The position numbers and the translations under genes were made by a program. 64,000 bases of DNA from CAYFKJ01 sp964528595 (lineage in GTDB: Bacteria > Pseudomonadota > Alphaproteobacteria > UBA2966), in the NCBI GenBank assembly GCA_964528595.1, contig CAZGTM010000011.1, forward strand, positions 1 through 64,000, in the 5' to 3' direction. Of the stretch, positions 39,504 through 47,756 are shown in pieces. Under the pieces are notes generated by a model. The model did not search any database and was not told the DNA's origin. It saw nothing but the letters and a program-made list of their open reading frames with translations. Position 1 is the stretch's first letter. The number at the start of each line of letters is the position of its first letter.

Positions 39504-40658
39504 TTACCCGGTCGGCAGGACGAAGCGGTTCTTGCCGGTCTTTTTTGCCTGATACATGCGCTCATCCGCCAGGGCCACGAGGTCTGACCAGCTTTCCGGC
39601 TCGTCCGCCTGGAGTTCGGCAATGCCCATGCTTATGGTCAGGGGCCGGCCCTCCGGCCGCTCCCCCAGGCCCTCCTCGAAGATGCGGGCGGCAACCCGGC
39701 GGGCGCCCTCGGTGTCCGTACCGGGCAGCAGGATGACAAATTCCTCGCCGCCCCAGCGCACCAGCACGTCGGCCCGTCTCAGGTGCTGCGACAGGTGATC
39801 GGCCGCCTGGCGCAGGATGCGGTCGCTTTCGTCGTGCCCGAAGCGGTCATTGACCGATTTGAAATCATCGATGTCGGCGAACGCGACGGCCAGCGGCGAC
39901 TTTTGCCGGTCGGCCACGTTGAACTGGTTCTCCAGCACTTGCTGCCCGATGCGGCGCACCATGGCGTGCGTCAGCGGGTCGACGGCGGCCTGGCGGGCGA
40001 TCTCGATAATAAGCTGCAACTGGCTCATGCCCGCGATGGCCGATACCGCGGCGGCCAGAACCAGCAGCCAGAGAATGCCGGTCAGGGTGTAAATATTTTC
40101 GACGTCGACGAGAAAGACGTGGATGGCGCCGTTGGCCAGCAGCAGGGGAACGGCAAACGCCAGGGCTTCGGCCAGCGAGATCGGCAGAATACTCAAGCCC
40201 GCGATGACGATGAAAGGCAGCAGGGCGTAGCCCGTGAAGATGGTCTTGGCCCAGCCCATGGTCTCGAAATCCGAAAGGTACGGATAGAAGGCGGCGTAAA
40301 AGAGGGTCGGGATAGCGAACATGAAGGCGGCACAAAGACGCGCGTCGGTCATCTCGCCGGGCTTGTTCGAGACATAAGCCAGGAACAATAAAGCCCCCGC
40401 CGTCATGGCCCGGCCGACGGCCAGGGTTTGCCAAACCTCGGTCGGGAAGGCGAGGGCGTCGACGGCGATCCACAGAAGCGTGAGTGCCGAAAACGTGGCG
40501 GCGGTCAGGTGGACCCGGGCCAGGATCATTTCGGCCCGCAGGCGCGATACGTCGGCGGGGTGTTCGCGCGCGGACAAAAGCAGCGCGAAAATGCTCAAAA
40601 CTTCCCACTTGGTTACGGCGCCAAGTGAATTACTTAATGTCTTGAGAATGTACTGCAT
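39504..40658 (-). CDS. membrane diguanylate cyclase (GGDEF)
   Basis: A 384-residue protein with about six N-terminal TM helices (residues 50-205) and a C-terminal GGDEF domain carrying the active signature RWGGEEFVILLPG, plus VAFADIDDFKSVNDRFGHDESD with metal-binding Asp. There is no clear RxxD inhibitory site directly before the motif (RADVLVRWGGEEF may include RADV). It should make c-di-GMP. ATG at 40658 is chosen over a GTG three codons earlier; both have weak ribosome sites. Confidence 0.85.
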   Translation of the reverse strand: MQYILKTLSNSLGAVTKWEVLSIFALLLSAREHPADVSRLRAEMILARVHLTAATFSALTLLWIAVDALAFPTEVWQTLAVGRAMTAGALLFLAYVSNKPGEMTDARLCAAFMFAIPTLFYAAFYPYLSDFETMGWAKTIFTGYALLPFIVIAGLSILPISLAEALAFAVPLLLANGAIHVFLVDVENIYTLTGILWLLVLAAAVSAIAGMSQLQLIIEIARQAAVDPLTHAMVRRIGQQVLENQFNVADRQKSPLAVAFADIDDFKSVNDRFGHDESDRILRQAADHLSQHLRRADVLVRWGGEEFVILLPGTDTEGARRVAARIFEEGLGERPEGRPLTISMGIAELQADEPESWSDLVALADERMYQAKKTGKNRFVLPTG

Positions 40659-40882
40659 ACCGACCACGTCGTTCCGGGCGGCGCTTCGACCACAGCCGCG
40701 AACGTCAGACTATTGTAGGTTTCAGGTGCTGAATAGCCTTTGATTTATATCAATTCCAAAAGGTACACTTGAAACCAATAGGCGGTCGCGGGTAGGGTGC
40801 GCGGCACGAATTTTTCGGGGTTTGCGCAGGTCCGGCCGATCGGACCGCGCGTTCAGCAAATCGATTGGAAGGATGACACATC

Positions 40883-41419
40883 ATGGCCATCAAAGGGGTG
40901 CACCACGTTGCCTACCGTTGCAACAATTCCCAGGAAACGGTGGATTTCTACACCAAGGTCATGGGGATGAAATTCGCGATGGCGATGTCGGAGGACCGGG
41001 TGCCGTCGACTCATGAACCCGACCCCTACATGCACATTTTTTTCGAAGCCGGTCCGGGCAGCTATATGGCGTTCTTCGAATTGCCCAATTCGCCCAAGAT
41101 GGGCCGCGATGAAAATACGCCCGACTGGGTTCAGCACATCGCTTTTGAAGTCGAGGACATGGACGATCTGCTGGCGGCCAAGGAGCGCTGGGAATCACAC
41201 GGCCTGGATGTCGTCGGCGTCACCGACCATACCCTGTTCAAGTCGATCTATTGCTTCGATCCCAACGGACACCGCCTGGAGCTCTCGTGCAACGTCGGGG
41301 ACAAGGAGCTTTGGGACCGTACCACCGGCATTGCCGAGGACATGCTCAAGGAATGGAACGAAACCGGCCAGGCCCCCAAGGTCGGCGCCTGGATTCACGA
41401 AAAGGAATTCGCTGAATAA
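40883..41419 (+). CDS. VOC-family metalloprotein (glyoxalase/dioxygenase-like)
   Basis: A 178-residue protein of two beta-alpha-beta-beta-beta units: GVHHVAYRCNNS (His), FFEAGPGSYMAFFEL, QHIAFEVEDMDDL (His) and FDPNGHRLELS (Glu), giving the 2-His-1-Glu type metal site of VOC proteins. It could be a glyoxalase I-like lyase, an epimerase or an extradiol-type dioxygenase. It precedes the CoA-transferase gene by 83 bases on the same strand. A GGAAGG ribosome site lies upstream of ATG 40883. Confidence 0.75.
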   Translation: MAIKGVHHVAYRCNNSQETVDFYTKVMGMKFAMAMSEDRVPSTHEPDPYMHIFFEAGPGSYMAFFELPNSPKMGRDENTPDWVQHIAFEVEDMDDLLAAKERWESHGLDVVGVTDHTLFKSIYCFDPNGHRLELSCNVGDKELWDRTTGIAEDMLKEWNETGQAPKVGAWIHEKEFAE

Positions 41420-41502
41420 GCCGCTCAGGCCATTGAAACCGGTCAAAGGGGCATGTACTCGTTACATGTCCTTTTTCTTTGCTGAATGATGATCCGGTAA
41501 CC

Positions 41503-42747
41503 ATGGCAACCGATACCAATTCCCCGCTGACGCCGGGCGCTCTCTCCGGCGTTCGTATTCTCGATCTGACGCGCATCCTCGCCGGTCCGACCTGTACGCA
41601 GCTGATGGGCGATCTGGGCGCGGACGTCATCAAGATCGAACGAGCCGGCGTGGGCGACGATACCCGGACCTGGGGGCCGCCCTACGTCAAGGACGCCGGC
41701 GGGGCGGACACCTCGGAAAGCGCCTATTATCTCTGCGCCAACCGCAACAAGCGCTCGGTCGCCGTCGATATCTCCAAGACCGAAGGCGCGGACCTGGTGC
41801 GCCGGCTGGCGGCACAGTGCGACATACTGATCGAGAACTTCAAAGTGGGCGGCCTGGCGGCCTATGGCCTCGGCTACGATGACCTCAAGGAAAGCCACCC
41901 CCAACTGGTTTATTGCTCCATCACCGGCTTCGGCCAGTACGGCCCGCATGCCGAACAGGCCGGCTACGACATCCTGGCCCAGGGCCAGGGCGGCATGATG
42001 AGCATCACCGGCGATCCCGACGGCGAGCCCATGAAGGTCGGCGTCGGTATTGCCGACGTCATGTGCGGTATGTACGCCGGCGTCGCCATTCTCGGGGCGC
42101 TGCGCCACCGCGACCTCACGGGCCAGGGCCAGTACATCGACATATCGCTGCTGGACAGCCAGATCGCCTGGCTGATCAACGAAGGTACGAACTACCTGAC
42201 GTCCGGTCAGCCGCCCACCCGCCGCGGCAACCAGCACCCCAACATCGTGCCCTACCAGGTGTTCGAGGCCTCCGACGGCCACGTCATCGTCGCCGTCGGC
42301 AACGACCGGCAGTTCGAACGTTTCTGCGACATGCTGGCGGTGCCCGACCTGGCGGCGGACGCGCGCTTCGTCAGAAACGCCGACCGGCTGGCGCACCGCG
42401 ACGAATTGGTGGCGCTACTGGAGGTCGAGGTCAGGAAGTTCAGCAAGGCTGACGTTCTGGAAGGATTGAAGCAGCGCGGCGTCCCGGTGGGTCCGGTCGA
42501 TACCGTGCCGGAAGTATTCGCCAGCGAACAGGTGGCGGTCCGCGACATGAAGATATCGATGCCCCATCCCAGCGCCGGTTCCGGGGCCGTCGACCTGATC
42601 GGCAATCCGTTGAAGATGGGCGCAACGCCCGTCAGCTACCGCCGTCCGCCGCCGACGCTGGGCCAACATACCGACGAGGTGCTGGCGGAACTGCTGGAAC
42701 TGGATGACGGGGCGCTGGCCGACCTGCGCCGCGGCAAGGTGATCTGA
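41503..42747 (+). CDS. family III CoA-transferase (CaiB/BaiF)
   Basis: A 414-residue enzyme. LDLTRILAGPTCTQLMGDLGADVIKIE is the family's N-terminal signature (split here by several residues), and the catalytic Asp is in GIADVMCGMYAG. These enzymes move CoA between acids without a free thioester. The acyl-CoA dehydrogenase-fold gene follows after 17 bases, so it probably supplies that enzyme's acyl-CoA substrate. The substrate acid is not known; succinate-CoA donors are common in the family. An 8-residue upstream extension is possible but has no good ribosome site. Confidence 0.88.
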   Translation: MATDTNSPLTPGALSGVRILDLTRILAGPTCTQLMGDLGADVIKIERAGVGDDTRTWGPPYVKDAGGADTSESAYYLCANRNKRSVAVDISKTEGADLVRRLAAQCDILIENFKVGGLAAYGLGYDDLKESHPQLVYCSITGFGQYGPHAEQAGYDILAQGQGGMMSITGDPDGEPMKVGVGIADVMCGMYAGVAILGALRHRDLTGQGQYIDISLLDSQIAWLINEGTNYLTSGQPPTRRGNQHPNIVPYQVFEASDGHVIVAVGNDRQFERFCDMLAVPDLAADARFVRNADRLAHRDELVALLEVEVRKFSKADVLEGLKQRGVPVGPVDTVPEVFASEQVAVRDMKISMPHPSAGSGAVDLIGNPLKMGATPVSYRRPPPTLGQHTDEVLAELLELDDGALADLRRGKVI

Positions 42748-42764
42748 GGCAGGGGGGCAGGAAC

Positions 42765-43970
42765 ATGCTTCGATTGAGCGAAACGCAAATTCAGATCCGC
42801 GACGCCGCGCGGGCCCTGGCGACGGACGTCATCGCGCCGCGCGCCGCGGAGGTTGACCGCACGGAGGAATACCCCTGGGACAACGTCGCGGCGCTGGCCG
42901 ACGCCGGCTTCATGGGCATGACCATCCCCGAGGCCTACGGCGGACAGGGTTTGGGTTATGCCGAGGCCGTGCTGGTCATTGAGGAAATGGCCAAGGTCTG
43001 CGGCGTCACGGGACGCATCGCGGTGGAGGCCAACATGGGCGCCATCGGCGCGGTCATGCAATTCGGTTCGGACGCGCAGAAGCGTCTGGCCGCCGCCGCC
43101 GTGCTGGCCGGCGACAAACCGGCCATCTGCATCACCGAACCCGGCGCCGGCAGCGCCGCTACGGAAATGACGACGCGCGCCGACAAACAGGGCGACCGGT
43201 ACGTCATCAACGGCGGCAAGCACTGGATCACGGGCGGCGGCGTTTCCAAGCTTCACCTGATCTTCGCCCGCGTCTTCGAGGACGGCGAGGAACAGGGCAT
43301 CGGCGGCTTCCTCTGCCTGCGCGATGCCGAGGCCGGAACGCCCCAGGGCCTGCGCATCGGCCGGCGCGAGCCCGCCATGGGTCTCAGGGGCATTCCCGAG
43401 ACCGAGGTTCTGTTCGAGGATCTCGAAGTTCCGGAAGACATGATCGTGTTGCCGCCCGAGGGGCTGCGCCGGGGTTTCGCCGGACTGATGAACGCCTACA
43501 ACGCCCAGCGCGTCGGCGCGGCGACCGTGGCGCTGGGTATCGCCGAGGGGTCCTATGAACTGGCGCTCGACTACGCCCAGACCCGCGAACAGTTCGGCCG
43601 ACCGATCTGTGAATTTCAGGGCCTGCAGTGGATGCTCTCGGACATGAGCATTTCCCTGGCGGCGGCCCAGGCGCTGATCTACAAGGCCGCCGCGGGCGAC
43701 GGTTTCCCCGATCCGTTGGAGGCCGCCCAGGCCAAGATCCTGGCTTCCGAAACCGCCATCAAGGTAACCAACGACGCGCTGCAGGTGTTCGGCGCGGCGG
43801 GCTATTCACGCAATCTGCCGCTGGAGCGCATGGTGCGCGATGCGCGCATGTTCACCATCGGCGGCGGCACAGCGCAGATCCTGCGCACCGTCGTGGCCTC
43901 CCGCCTGTTGGACCGCAAACTGCCGCAGACCCGCGACGGCTATTCGCGGCTCAATTCGCCGGCCCGCTGA
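42765..43970 (+). CDS. acyl-CoA dehydrogenase-fold protein lacking catalytic Glu (possible 3-sulfinopropionyl-CoA desulfinase)
   Basis: A 401-residue FAD protein with the full acyl-CoA dehydrogenase fold (ICITEPGAGSAATEMTT, WITGGG, QVFGAAGYSRNLPLERMVRDARM). The usual catalytic Glu before GT near residue 367 is Gly (FTIGGGTAQIL), and the alternative Glu used by isovaleryl-CoA dehydrogenase is Gln248 (YNAQRVG). Arg84 lies in TGRIAVEAN. The desulfinase Acd of 3-sulfinopropionate breakdown also has this fold without a catalytic base, and works after a family III CoA-transferase, as found here. This assignment is inference. The next gene starts on its last base. Confidence 0.7.
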   Translation: MLRLSETQIQIRDAARALATDVIAPRAAEVDRTEEYPWDNVAALADAGFMGMTIPEAYGGQGLGYAEAVLVIEEMAKVCGVTGRIAVEANMGAIGAVMQFGSDAQKRLAAAAVLAGDKPAICITEPGAGSAATEMTTRADKQGDRYVINGGKHWITGGGVSKLHLIFARVFEDGEEQGIGGFLCLRDAEAGTPQGLRIGRREPAMGLRGIPETEVLFEDLEVPEDMIVLPPEGLRRGFAGLMNAYNAQRVGAATVALGIAEGSYELALDYAQTREQFGRPICEFQGLQWMLSDMSISLAAAQALIYKAAAGDGFPDPLEAAQAKILASETAIKVTNDALQVFGAAGYSRNLPLERMVRDARMFTIGGGTAQILRTVVASRLLDRKLPQTRDGYSRLNSPAR

Positions 43971-45577
43971 TGGCGACCAGCGCCGAGATTATCGCCCAGC
44001 GCCTCTACGACGCCGGCTGCCGTCACGCCTTCGGCATACCGGGCGGCGAGGTCCTGGCCCTGATGGCGGCGCTGGAACGCGTCGGTATGCGCGTGGTGCT
44101 GGCCAAGCACGAGAACAGCGCGGGCTTCATGGCGGAGGGCGTCCACCACCACGACGGCGCGCCGGGCATCCTGGTGGCGACTATCGGTCCGGGCATCGCC
44201 AACGCCGCCAACGTCGTCGCCAACGCCCTGCAGGACCGGGTGCCGATGATCGTGCTTACGGGCTCGGTGCCCGATGTCGAAGGCCATACCTACACACACC
44301 AGATATTCGACCAGGTGAGGTTCCTCGAACCGGTGACCAAGGCGGCCTTCCGGGTGGTGCAGGGCACGGCGTCGGTACTGGCCGACAAGGCCGTCGCCAT
44401 CGCCACGCAGGACCGGCCTGGCCCGGTGCTGCTCGACGTGGCGATGGACGCCCAGGACGCCGAACAGCCCGATGCCGCCCAGCCCAACCGCGCCCCGCTC
44501 GCCCCGATGGCGCCGGCGGCGGGCGATGACTTGGAAACGGCGCGGCGCTGGTTGGCCGAGGCCGAACGGCCGTTGATGATCGCCGGCGTTGACGTTCTCA
44601 ATCAGGGCTGCGCGGCGGAGGTCGCCGGCTTCTGCCGGGATTTGGACGTGCCGCTGATCACCACCTACAAGGCCAAGGGCGTCTTGCCGGAAGACGATGA
44701 GCTTGCCCTGGGGGCGGCGGGCCTATCGCCCAAGGCCGACCGCCATCTGCTGCCGCTGGTGGGGATGAGCGATTGCCTCGTGCTGGCGGGCTACGACCCC
44801 ATCGAAATGCGCCAGGGCTGGCGCGATCCCTGGGACGGGGACGCCCGCGTGATCGAGTTTTCCGCCGCCGCCAATACCCATTACGTGCACCAGGCGGCGC
44901 TCAATTTCATCGGCGATGTCGGCGCCGGGCTGGCGGCGTTGCGCCGGGACGCAGCGGCCCGGCCCCGCTGGGCGAACGGTGAAGCCGCCGGTGTGCGCGA
45001 AACCCTGCGAGGCGATTTTGCCCGCGACGAGGACTGGGGGCCGGCCGCCGTGGTCGATGAAAGCCGCCGCGCGTTGCCGCGCGAGACGGTGGCGACGGTG
45101 GACACCGGCGCCCACCGCATCCTGTTGAGCCAGATCTGGAACTGCTTCGAACCGCGCGGCCTGCTGCAGTCCTCGGCGCTCTGCACCATGGGCTGCGCCC
45201 TGCCGCTGGCCATCGGGCGCAAGCTGGCGGAACCCTCGCGGCCCGTGGCGGTGTTCGTCGGTGACGCCGGGCTGGAGATGTTCCTGGGCGAACTTGCCAC
45301 CTTGCGCGACCTGCAGCTTGGATTGCCCATCGTCGTCTTCGTCGACGAGAGCCTCGGCCTGATCGAACTGAAACAACGCGGTTCCCAGATGCCCAACCTG
45401 GCCGTCGATTTCGGCGGCACCGATTTTCCCGCCGTGGCCGAGGCTCTGGGCGGCGCGGGCTGTTGGGTGGAGGACCGCGCCGGTTTGGCCAAGGCGTTGG
45501 AGGCTGCGTTAGCGCGCGATACCTTCACCCTTATCGCCGCCGTGATCGGACGCCAGGCCTACGACGGGCGATTTTAG
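43970..45577 (+). CDS. thiamine diphosphate-dependent enzyme (acetolactate synthase-like)
   Basis: A 535-residue ThDP enzyme with three domains. The N-terminal domain carries the cofactor-activating Glu in LAKHENSAGFMAEG. The central domain has PDAAQPN-type linker and GVDVLNQG. The C-terminal domain has the diphosphate-binding motif GDAGLEMFLGELATLRDLQLG, ending in FVDESLG where Asn is usual. It could be a decarboxylase, lyase or acyloin-forming enzyme. It overlaps the preceding gene by one base, so it acts with the CoA-transferase and the acyl-CoA dehydrogenase-fold protein. No substrate is assigned. Confidence 0.78.
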   Translation: MATSAEIIAQRLYDAGCRHAFGIPGGEVLALMAALERVGMRVVLAKHENSAGFMAEGVHHHDGAPGILVATIGPGIANAANVVANALQDRVPMIVLTGSVPDVEGHTYTHQIFDQVRFLEPVTKAAFRVVQGTASVLADKAVAIATQDRPGPVLLDVAMDAQDAEQPDAAQPNRAPLAPMAPAAGDDLETARRWLAEAERPLMIAGVDVLNQGCAAEVAGFCRDLDVPLITTYKAKGVLPEDDELALGAAGLSPKADRHLLPLVGMSDCLVLAGYDPIEMRQGWRDPWDGDARVIEFSAAANTHYVHQAALNFIGDVGAGLAALRRDAAARPRWANGEAAGVRETLRGDFARDEDWGPAAVVDESRRALPRETVATVDTGAHRILLSQIWNCFEPRGLLQSSALCTMGCALPLAIGRKLAEPSRPVAVFVGDAGLEMFLGELATLRDLQLGLPIVVFVDESLGLIELKQRGSQMPNLAVDFGGTDFPAVAEALGGAGCWVEDRAGLAKALEAALARDTFTLIAAVIGRQAYDGRF

Positions 45578-45722
45578 AAACACCCCAACCAATACGTTGA
45601 ATACGCAACTCTGCTAATTTCGCAACCGCGGCGTCACTGGTATTTTCCCTTGGTTTTCCGTGCCTTATGCGTTGGGCGGAAGGCTTGCGAGTTACATTTG
45701 TCAGACCCAAGGGATGATTTTC

Positions 45723-46802
45723 ATGCTCAGTTCGATGGTACGGCCCCCCCTCGCCAAATTCCTGGCGGCATCAGTCATCATCGCCGGATCGCTGGCCGCC
45801 GGTGCGGGTTCCGCCTGGGCCCAGGATGCCGAAAGCAGCGACAACGACACCACGGCCCGCCCGGCGTCCGACGTCTTGATTTCCGAGCAACAGCGCGTAA
45901 CGACGGTGCAGACGATCAACAACATTTTCGCCCACACGCGTTCGATCGCGCTGCGGCGCCAGGCCAACCCGCTGGCCAAGATGGCCAGCCTGCCGGGTGA
46001 GTTCGGCAGCGGCATCGCCGCGGGTGACGGTTCGGCCGGCATGTCCGGCTTCCTGGCGCTTTCCCGTTCCTCGGCCGAGGATGATTTCGTGTCGACGGCT
46101 TACGATTCCGACACCAACAGCCTTTCCTTCGGCGCCGACAAATCATTTGGCGACAGCATGACGGTGGGCTTAAGCGCCAGTTATTCCAGCACGGATACGA
46201 CCTCGACCTTCAACGGCGGCAGCACCGACACCACGGGCTGGAGCCTCAGCCCCTATGCCGCCTTCGTCATCAACGACATGGTCAGCATCGACGCCAGCGC
46301 CGGTCTGTCGCGCTCGGAGAGCGACAACACCCGCGTCGCGGCAGGCGCGACCATAACCGGCACGCAGGATTCAAGCAGCCGTTTCGCCGCGCTCAACCTC
46401 AACGTCTCCACCTGGAAGGGCAACGTCGGATTGAGTGGCCGCGCCGGCTATACCTACTCGAACACCGACAACGACGCCTTCACCGAAAGCAACGGAACGG
46501 CCATTGCCTCGAGCTCATCCACCTTCAAGCAGATTTCGCTGGGCGGGCAGGTGAGCTATTACGCCGGAACCGTGATGCCGTACGCCAAGCTCACCTACAA
46601 CCGGGAACTGGGCAAGGACCGCATCGTCGTCGCCGCCGGTCAGGCGCAGCCCTCGAACGACGCGGACGAGGTTGTCTTGGGCGGCGGCTTGAGCATTTTC
46701 GGCTCGGGCGCCATGTCAGGCGGTTTGGACATCAGCAAAACGTTGAGCCGCAGCAACTTCGACGGCACGGCGGTCTCGGGCAGCCTCTCGATCACCTTCT
46801 AG
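45723..46802 (+). CDS. autotransporter-type outer membrane beta-barrel protein
   Basis: About 359 residues: signal peptide (about residues 5-33, SVIIAGSLAAGAGSAWAQ), a short low-complexity N-terminal part, and a C-terminal barrel of alternating strands (about residues 110-359) ending GSLSITF, the aromatic-terminated outer membrane signature. The barrel resembles autotransporter beta domains, but the passenger is very small (under 80 residues), so it may be a free barrel. ATG at 45723 follows AAGGGA; ATG at 45714 is possible. A strong terminator follows. Confidence 0.75.
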   Translation: MLSSMVRPPLAKFLAASVIIAGSLAAGAGSAWAQDAESSDNDTTARPASDVLISEQQRVTTVQTINNIFAHTRSIALRRQANPLAKMASLPGEFGSGIAAGDGSAGMSGFLALSRSSAEDDFVSTAYDSDTNSLSFGADKSFGDSMTVGLSASYSSTDTTSTFNGGSTDTTGWSLSPYAAFVINDMVSIDASAGLSRSESDNTRVAAGATITGTQDSSSRFAALNLNVSTWKGNVGLSGRAGYTYSNTDNDAFTESNGTAIASSSSTFKQISLGGQVSYYAGTVMPYAKLTYNRELGKDRIVVAAGQAQPSNDADEVVLGGGLSIFGSGAMSGGLDISKTLSRSNFDGTAVSGSLSITF

Positions 46803-46842
46803 ATCACCTCGGAGCAACACTCTCTCATTGCCGGAGGTCCAA

Positions 46843-46877
46843 ACGGGGCTCGGTTTGCGCCGGGCCCCGTCTCTTTT
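46843..46877 (+). terminator. intrinsic terminator after the beta-barrel gene
   Basis: Eleven-base stem ACGGGGCTCGG / CCGGGCCCCGT with one G-T pair and loop TTTGCG, followed by CTCTTTT. It sits between convergent genes and may serve both. Confidence 0.85.
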
Positions 46878-47530
46878 CAGATCATGTTGTTGCGGACGGC
46901 GAAGGCCGAGAGCTCGGCGACCGTGCCGAGACCGAGCTTGCGTTTGATGTTTTCGCGGTGTTTGCGCACCGTGTGGGTGCTGATGCCGAGAAGTTCGCCG
47001 GCGCTGTTGGAGGTATGACCTTCCGCCACCAGCTTGATGACCTGCATTTCGCAGTTGCTCAAGAGGTCGGCCACGTCCGCGGCGCCCGAAGACAGGCCGT
47101 CGGTTTCGTCGGAAAATTCCAGATCGGTGGGGAAGTACTGGTCGCCGTTGAGCGCCGCGGTTACGGCCTCGTTGACCTGTTTGAGTTCGGCGGTCTTGAA
47201 GAAGAAGGCGTCGACGTGGACGCGGTTCAGGGCTTCCAGAGCCAGGTTTTCAGCGCTCAAACCGGTCATGATCACGACCCGCGTGGGCATTTCGCGCCGC
47301 CGGATTTCGCGGGCGATATCGAGACCGGTCAATCCGGGCAGCCCGATATCCAGCACCACGAGTTCAAAAGTCCGTTTCAAGATCAGATCGAGCGCCGAGC
47401 GGCCGTTGCCGGTCTGGACGACCTCTGAAATGCCGTCGATGCGCTCCAGCAGCGACGCAATGCCCTCACGGATCAGGGTGTGATCGTCCGCGACGAGGAC
47501 GGCATTGGAGGCGTTGGACAGTTGGTTCAT
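46877..47530 (-). CDS. LuxR/NarL-type response regulator
   Basis: About 217 residues. The receiver domain (about residues 10-130) has VLVADDHTLIREGIASLL, the phospho-Asp in LVVLDIGLPGLTGLD, and MTGLS. A position where Lys is usual reads FFFKTAEL. The C-terminal HTH (about 160-215) is CEMQVIKLVAEGHTSNSAGELLGISTHTVRKHRENIKRKL. It is divergent from the hybrid kinase, its likely partner. ATG at 47530 is preferred, since the longer in-frame version adds 27 basic residues without a ribosome site. Targets are unknown. Confidence 0.85.
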   Translation of the reverse strand: MNQLSNASNAVLVADDHTLIREGIASLLERIDGISEVVQTGNGRSALDLILKRTFELVVLDIGLPGLTGLDIAREIRRREMPTRVVIMTGLSAENLALEALNRVHVDAFFFKTAELKQVNEAVTAALNGDQYFPTDLEFSDETDGLSSGAADVADLLSNCEMQVIKLVAEGHTSNSAGELLGISTHTVRKHRENIKRKLGLGTVAELSAFAVRNNMI

Positions 47531-47756
47531 CGGTCTTGTTGGTCCGTTCGGTAAAGACGAAAGCATGTGCCGGGATAAAAGCTTAACTGGGACGATCCTG
47601 AGCCGGGTCAACTATGTCTAAACGGCTAGGGCCGGGACATACGCATTCCTGCGTATTTACTCATGCGTTGCGTCAACTCAGGTTCTATTTGGTGGAGAGC
47701 CGCCCCGCCACCTGCAGGATGGGGTACAATTAGGGTGTTTTTTGAGGTGACGGGCT

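Noticed and set aside
43970..45577. Sulfoacetaldehyde acetyltransferase (Xsc) or plain acetolactate synthase
   Set aside because: The organosulfur idea for the operon made Xsc tempting, but the protein is shorter than I expect for Xsc and no specific motif was seen; the partner ilvH-type subunit is also absent, so only the ThDP family is assigned.
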